This document shows, one piece after another, positions 58,861 through 64,000 of a stretch of 64,000 nt of DNA. This DNA comes from Meconema thalassinum (Eukaryota; Arthropoda; Insecta; Orthoptera; Tettigoniidae). The stretch lies in NCBI GenBank assembly GCA_946902985.2, contig OX336389.2, positions 341,408,444 to 341,472,443 of the forward strand, given 5' to 3'. The position numbers were made by a program, and so were the translations under genes. Position 1 is the first letter of the stretch; the number at the start of each line of letters is the position of its first letter. The notes below the pieces were generated by a model. It was given only the letters and a program-made list of their open reading frames with translations, was not told the origin of the DNA and searched no databases.

Positions 58861-58999
58861 AATCCTGGAATTCCCTATAGGTCCTTTAATCAAAATACGG
58901 GCAGTTTGTAGGTAAGAAAAGCTAGGCGTTTCTACCTCGATCTTGCTGACTGAAGTGAAGGTCGAGTCGCCTTGACGACAGAGAAGTGGTGCTATTGTT

Positions 59000-59680
59000 T
59001 ACATTTAGAACAAGAGACCTTGGTCTTCTTGGGGCATTTCCTGATGGCATGTCGTTATTTAAGTAGAGAAAACCCCTCTTTGAAAGTTTTATTTTCTCCA
59101 ATCTGTTGTCAAGATTGGTAATCGTTCGACAGACTTGTGCCCAGTGACCTTGACCTTCACATAAAGCACAGAAGGGGTTTATTGCTGGATTTCTCTGTCT
59201 TGGTTTTCGTTGGCCGTGTATTTACTTGAAGGGCAGCTGTTGTCGGCACGTAGGAATAAGAAAATGAATCGGGAGTAACACCTCTTATTTTCTGAGCGTT
59301 TCGCGCTCCTTCCACTTAATTTAGAAATTCCATTAAAGAAGACATCTGACCTTCTGGTATCTTATTTCTTTTGGCATGGATTAGCCATGGTTTGCATATA
59401 TTGGCTGGAAATGCACTTTCAGCGCTAGAATTCAGCCATAGACGTCAGTATCACCTCCCAGAGCCCTACGTTGACACTCAACCAATGTGGAATTTAATTC
59501 TTCAGGGCTTTCTGATAAGGTGGGCTTAAGGTTATCTAGGAAATCTAGGTGCTTGGATTATTCTATCCGTGTCTCCATAGAGTCCTAAAAGTATCTTCTT
59601 CATCAGCTCGTAGTTGTCTCCAGTAATGGCTATTCAGTCTACAAGACGTTTGGGCTCTCCTGCCAGATATCCCAGTAGAA
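59000..59680 (-). pseudogene. gag: BEL/Pao gag C-terminal part with CCHC knuckle
   Basis: A zinc knuckle CALCEGQGHWAQVC (about 59130-59175, minus strand) is readable, followed by a second Cys-rich stretch (CSKCK). Upstream, LDFLDNLKPTLSESPEEL-type residues (about 59460-59560) match the BEL gag body. Several stops. The N-terminal part lies beyond an insertion at about 59680-60137. Confidence 0.75.
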
Positions 59681-60137
59681 AAACATTATTATTATTTATT
59701 TACCATAAATCGTACAAGAAGTATGGAAGGCCTAGTGAAAAAGGGCAAGCCCCATATATATAATTGATGCTTCACAGGCACAGTTTACATCTACATTTGT
59801 TTTAACAATATTTACATGTTTTACAACGATATTTGCAGTATTTACATATTTAGAATATTGACATAGTACATTTTTCCTGTTCACTCACTCTCTCACGCAC
59901 GCACTTTCATAACCTTAATCACTCCATACATTCATTCATTCCATTCAAATATTCATTCAGCGAGACAATCACTCATACATACGTTTATTTATACAATGTA
60001 CCTTTTTATGTACGGCTTGAATTTCCGAATTTCAGATACTGAGGACTTTTTATCGATGGGAGACTGAAATTGTTCCCAGTAACTTGTCCACGATTCTATA
60101 TCATCCGCGAAGGGTTCGAGCCTCACCGTTGGTCATT
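59680..60137 (+). mobile_element. Insertion in BEL gag, SINE-like
   Basis: About 450 bp of AT-rich sequence interrupts gag coding. Its right end contains GGGTTCGAGCCTCACCGTTGG, very like the B-box segment of the SINE at 51673. It is probably a separate retroposed element; ends not resolved. Confidence 0.5.
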
Positions 60138-60487
60138 TTATTTCCTGAACTTGTGAACTCTGTGGGAAGACAGTAGGGATATGGGTGTTGTTTTCACGCC
60201 TGAGAAGATTATCTGTCGTGTGGATTGCACGTTTGCCTCTATCTTCGTATTCTTCGCAAACTGTTACGTCGACCTTATATTCAATATCACCTAAGAGGTC
60301 ATGTACTTGTTTGTCTAGAGTCAAGAAGTGTTTGGAGTGTATCATGAAGTCGATTACGGGTAGATGTAACCTCATCCCTGTTTGTATCGTCTTTTAATTG
60401 ATTGATTAGGTTCGTGAAGCGTGTAACATCACCGCGTGTCTTAACACGGGTCCTCTTTAATTTTTTCAGATGGTCACTTTCACTCAT
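60138..60487 (-). pseudogene. gag: BEL/Pao gag N-terminal part
   Basis: MSESDHLKKLKRTRVKTRGD starts at 60487, a typical BEL gag N-terminus with a short basic coiled-coil segment (FTNLINQLKDDTNRDEV). A second frame, 60375-60133 (LTLDKQVHDLLGDIE), continues the domain after a frameshift. Confidence 0.75.
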
Positions 60488-61059
60488 GATGCAAAGAAGT
60501 GACGGTTCAGACTGGTCGAGTAGGGCGCGGAATTGTTTATTTAGTGTTTATAGTAGGTGGCAGCAGGAAATTACTGTTCAGACTGGTTGAGTACGCCGTG
60601 GGAACGTTTATTTAGTTTCCCGAAGGGTGGCAGCGAAAATGACGGTTCAGAAAGGTCGAGTAGGCCGTGAAATTTCTGTAGCTCACCTTGTGCGAATTGT
60701 GACAACCACAAAAATGGCGTATTTATTCAGCATGTATCCCTAACCTAACTATTGCATCTAGAACCATGCCATATCGTACTTGAACATAAAATAACATGCG
60801 TTCAACTCTAAACTCCCGTATTTTATAACAACATAGTTCAGAAAAGTAAGTTAGATACCGTACTCATCTGCATGTTGGAGGCTATAGGCGGAGACTCTCG
60901 TACTGAAAATTCTTGTATAATACAAGCTTGAACATTCACGTACACTTTACACTGATTTCCACTTAAGAATTCTTGATACTGTTCGAACTCTCCGTCTCGT
61001 GTTAAGGTAAATCCCTTTTAGGTATGTTATACCGGATTTTTCGACACCATTATATGTTC
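60488..61059 (-). other. BEL/Pao 5' leader
   Basis: Non-coding on the element strand. A degenerate tandem repeat (GGTGGCAGC and TTCAGACTGGTCGAG words, about 55-65 bp apart) lies at 60500-60670. Confidence 0.55.
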
Positions 61060-61207
61060 TGAAAACTAAGTGGGTGTGTCCATGTTGAAAAAGCTACTTT
61101 ATTTTTCAACCAAGGAACTTAGAAAACTACAATATAAATCTGCCACTACATCGTAGTACACAAGGCACACACGGGTGACGGGTGTTGTAGCGATTCATTA
61201 TCCAACA
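61060..61207 (-). repeat. 5' LTR of BEL/Pao
   Basis: 148 bp. On the minus strand it is followed by TATAATGGTGTCG, a plausible primer-binding region. Confidence 0.8.
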
Positions 61208-61974
61208 ACCTAACATGACAAATAGAATACATAGTGTTATCACTGACCAAGTTCAAGCGCGCCCCGCTGTTGGTCAGCGCTAGTGGCGCAGACCCTCAAC
61301 GCTACACGGTCAGCCGCAGTCAGCTGTTCAAAAATGGGATACGCACTGACCTACGTAAACCTCTTTACGAAGGCTGCGGTTACGCTGATTACATCAAATT
61401 GTTTAGACTTGTGAATAATACTGTCAAAAGTTATTATTAATATTCTCAGTCCCCATGTAGAAATATCTCTTAAAACCCTCCGTTATTCGCGCATTGGTCT
61501 GACAGCTCCATGCTTCGTTATAGTTTAAATATCAAGACAACAGTTCAAGTTATGATCTTATTGTCTTGGGACATCATTCACCATACCATAGTAAGCATTT
61601 TCCTGGAGTTGTGAAATGACGAGCCGAAAAATAACTCTACACGTGTAACTTTTGTCAGCTCATGTGTCGTGTAGGATTGATAGTACCAGCGCGCCCAATG
61701 ATGTAACATACTGTCAGTGAGTTGCATGTGCGCTGTTTTTGCGATTATTTGGCTTGGTACGTTGCCTTAGTGAATATAAGTACAGAGATTACACCTTACG
61801 AAAACCTAAGGATGTAAAGTGTGTCGCCTTCTGCTGAAAGATTACGAATCACTAGTTGATGACACAGTAATTTCAAAGGAATTGACGACTCAGATACTGA
61901 AGACAAAGTTGAAACTGACCATGTTATTGATCAGGTGGATGGTGACGGAAGCGAAGAATTGGATGGCCGTTTAT
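61208..61974 (+). other. No gene recognised; possible acidic coding remnant
   Basis: 61888-61965 reads DSDTEDKVETDHVIDQ in one plus frame, like the acidic N-terminus of piggyBac-type transposases. It is too short to assign. Confidence 0.35.
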
Positions 61975-62290
61975 TTTATAGGCAGGTTGGCCATTATTAT
62001 TATATGTCAGCCTCATTCTTGGCTATCAAAAATCACCGCGGAGGCCCGGGTTCGATTCCCAGCTCTGCCTAGAAATTTAATTCTGGTCTGAGGGCTGGAA
62101 CGGTGTTCATTCAGCCTCGTGAGGCAAAACTGATAACAGGCGCGTTCAATTTCTACCTTCATTCTGGAAGTGGTTTTCCGTGGTTTCCCACTTCTACTCC
62201 AGGCAAATATCAGGATGGTACCTAACTGAAGGCCACGGCCGCTTCCTATCCAAATCCTACCTAAATTACAAATACACACAATTATACAGA
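61975..62290 (+). mobile_element. tRNA-derived SINE with conserved insect core
   Basis: B box GGTTCGATTCC (about 62049-62059) is followed by CTGAGGGCTGGAACGG and the body TTTTCCGTGGTTTCCCACTT and CCACGGCCGCTTCCT, shared with 51598-51905. Confidence 0.8.
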
Positions 62291-62334
62291 CATCACAGTG
62301 ACACAAGTTATCGAGTTATCAGACAAATTCAGAA

Positions 62335-62400
62335 AAGGAAGGAAGCTTTTAGATTTACGTGACCGTTAATCATGTGATGATGAGCCACGGGACCTCCTTT
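62335..62400 (-). mobile_element. SINE fragment (same family as 12922-13055)
   Basis: Shares GACCGTTAAT and GAGCCACGGGACCTCCTTTT and a preceding GAAGGAAG run. Confidence 0.6.
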
Positions 62401-62439
62401 TTACACTGTTTACTTCTATTCGTTATGACCCTAGTTAAA

Positions 62440-63229
62440 ACGGCTAGTGAACTTGCCCCCACGATAAACCAAAGACAAACAGCATGGTTGAGATGGAACT
62501 CTCAGAAGACCAAAGAAAACTGGAAGAATTTGATAGAACAAAGAAAACCTACGGCTATGATAATCCGAGGAATCAAACGAGCCCACACATGTAATCAACT
62601 GACCAAAATTGAAGAAAACTTCACAAGAAAAAATTCAAGAGACTTTTACAGAATTTTCAAGCAGAATATCAGCAAATATACTCCACAGAGTCTTCACTTC
62701 AGAGATTCTCAGGGCAAACTAGCCTACAATGACAAGGATAACTGCTACCTCCTAGCCAGAGTACTTTAAGAACCTACTCAATTGTGATACACCCAGGGAA
62801 ACCAGCAAACCACACCAACATGGACTCAGAACCTCCTACTTTGGAAGAAGTCCATCACATCATTCAACTTATTAAGAACAACAAGGCAGCTGGCGAAGAT
62901 TTCATTGTGGCCGAACTTTGGAAGTGTGCAGGTATTGAGGCGGAGAAGAAAATAACTGACATCATTCACAAAATCTGGGAAACTTAAAAGTTACCACTAG
63001 ACTGGAAGTCAGCCTTGATCCACCCCCTTCACAGGAAAGGGGATCTTACAGACGTGAACAACTATCGAGGGATCTCACTAGTCCCAGTAACATACAAGAT
63101 CCTCTCGGAGGCCTTACTAACGAGGGCAGAGAATCAGCTGGACACTCAAGTCTGGGAATACCAGGGAGGTTTCAGGAAGAGCCGATCGTGTGCTGAGCAA
63201 ATTCTAAACCTTAAAACAGTACTACAGTA
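62440..63229 (+). pseudogene. LINE copy 2, RT segment (probable continuation of 53850-55198)
   Basis: Linker residues (INQRQTAWLRWNSQKT, MIIRGIKRAHTCN) and RT blocks (LIKNNKAAGEDF, HPLHRKGDLTDVNNYRGISL, YQGGFRKSRSCAEQI) occur in three shifting frames. They are similar to LINE copy 1 but diverged. The first residues (VKTASELAP) fit directly after the last ones before 55199 (LKEALCREK), so both could be one element pulled apart by insertions. The LINE ends at a Tc1-like element near 63229, before the catalytic FADD block. Confidence 0.75.
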
Positions 63230-64000
63230 CTGTTTGTAGAAAGTGAAACACCAAGAACAAGAGACGTGACCACATTGCACTTTATACCAAAGATTAGGGC
63301 CATGACAATACATTACTGATTAGAAGGACAGTGCGGTACATGCACGTTGACGGTCGATCTTCAGTATGGCGTCGCGCCACCACGTGCTGCACTCAGAGCC
63401 GCTAGTCGTCGTGGCATGGAATCGTACAGCGCTTGAATACGCTGCTGGGGAATACCGTCCCACGCGGTTTGTAGGCACGTCCACAAAGCATCAAAAGTGG
63501 CGGCAGGTGGACCTGAACCAACAAGTTGCTGACCGACCATATGCCAGACATGTTCGATGGGCGACATGTCGGGCGAACGGGCAGGCCAGGGAAGCAGAGG
63601 TATCCGTCGTTCTGCGAAGAAGGCTTGCACATTCCTCGACAATTGCGGACGGGCATTGTCCAGCTGAAATATGGCCTGTGGAACGGCCTGCAAAACTTCC
63701 CTCATGTAGCGGTCACTGTTCAGATTGCCCGCAAGACGAACGAGGCGCGATCGCCTGTTATAGGATATTGTGCCCCAAACCATTACACCTGGTGTTTGTC
63801 CGCTATGCCGCTTAACAATACACTCTGCCTGATTGCGTTCTCCACCGCAGCGTCGAACGCGTATGCGGCCATCACTGTAGGACAGGTTGAAGCGGGACTC
63901 GTCCGAAAACACTACATTTCGCCACTCAGCCTGCCAGTGTCGGTGTGCACGTGCCCATTGTCGTCGGAGGTCCCCAGTCAATGGAAGCAGACGCAGTGGC
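63230..64000 (-). mobile_element. Second Tc1-like family, partial (runs off window)
   Basis: The end lies next to a TA at 63228-63229 or 63223-63224 and reads CTGTTTGTAGAAAGTGAAAC. It encodes a transposase unrelated at sequence level to the 341-aa one. It interrupts LINE copy 2. Confidence 0.75.
63361..64000 (-). CDS. Tc1-like transposase, DD34E, 5' part outside window
   Basis: The frame is open from the window edge to the stop at 63361, about 213 residues visible. It shows RLLPLTGDLRRQW, FSDESRF (first catalytic D), VMVWGTI, FQLDNARPQ (second D) and SPIEHVW (E after 34 residues), and ends LAALSAARGGATPY. No break is visible in this part. The N-terminal HTH lies beyond 64000. The usual His of DNARPH is Gln here. 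Confidence 0.9.
   Translation of the reverse strand, partial: PLRLLPLTGDLRRQWARAHRHWQAEWRNVVFSDESRFNLSYSDGRIRVRRCGGERNQAECIVKRHSGQTPGVMVWGTISYNRRSRLVRLAGNLNSDRYMREVLQAVPQAIFQLDNARPQLSRNVQAFFAERRIPLLPWPARSPDMSPIEHVWHMVGQQLVGSGPPAATFDALWTCLQTAWDGIPQQRIQALYDSMPRRLAALSAARGGATPY

Larger units (their letters stand above)
55199..61207 (-). mobile_element. BEL/Pao LTR retrotransposon, degenerate
   Basis: Short LTRs of 148 bp lie at 61060-61207 (5') and 55199-55346 (3'). On the minus strand they start TGTT and end TTTTCA and contain AATAAA. A TGGTGTCG primer-site-like string follows the 5' LTR. Gag, CCHC, aspartic protease, RT, RNase H and integrase pieces occur in BEL order, all with frame breaks. 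The LTRs differ at many sites, so it is old. The flanks show no matching target duplication. Confidence 0.85.

Noticed and set aside
61888..61965. PiggyBac-like acidic N-terminus
   Set aside because: Too short, with no TTAA ends or catalytic domain nearby.
62041..62070. Genuine tRNA gene (B box GGTTCGATTCC)
   Set aside because: No cloverleaf could be completed and a SINE body follows, so it is a tRNA-derived SINE. The same holds for 51673, 19645 and 44190.

Overview
This window is repeat-dense eukaryotic DNA, almost certainly from an insect. Evidence is the spliceosomal introns, tRNA-derived SINEs, and nested Ty3/Gypsy, BEL/Pao, Tc1/mariner, hAT-like, Mutator-like, Helitron and APE-type LINE elements. 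The SINE style suggests a polyneopteran lineage, but I cannot prove that. I found no host gene. Every coding region I can recognise belongs to a transposable element.

Layout. 1-10460: an APE-type LINE on the plus strand, split by Gypsy copy A (245-7910). 10631-12355: a decayed Mutator-like transposase on the minus strand. 15191-21294: a TIR element with a 6-bp target duplication. It contains a second DNA transposon (16230-19480) that carries a spliced, DDE-like gene of a poorly characterised family, and the intron of that gene holds a MITE. 21815-23449: a cluster of tandem, inverted and fold-back repeats. 23634-25847: a hAT-like MITE with an intact Tc1 inside it. 26112-34130: a 130-bp tandem repeat split by Gypsy copy B (26376-34016). 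34481-43515: Gypsy copy C on the minus strand, nearly full length. 44529-46791: a mariner split by a LINE. 47106-47621: a Helitron. 48248-49712: a second, almost identical intact Tc1. 50105-55198: decayed Tc1, SINE, LINE and mariner fragments. 55199-61207: a BEL/Pao element on the minus strand. 61975-64000: SINEs, a LINE piece and a partial Tc1-like element that runs off the window.

The three Gypsy copies form a small natural experiment. C carries gag, protease, RT, RNase H and integrase, with one frame break in pol. A and B have lost the same two blocks (end of RT plus RNase H, and the integrase) at the same junctions, so they look like a mobilised non-autonomous subfamily. All three keep a TTTAAAC slippery heptamer at the gag/pol junction, a Gag without a zinc knuckle, and long LTRs (1351-1409 bp). 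Those LTRs hold a conserved two-exon small ORF with consensus splice sites.

The best candidates for something undescribed are the complete 16230-19480 transposon (TIRs, 7-bp target duplication, subterminal motif arrays, spliced gene) and the LTR-encoded spliced ORF. Coordinates, target duplications and splice phases were read by eye; family names come from recognition of motifs, not from database searches.
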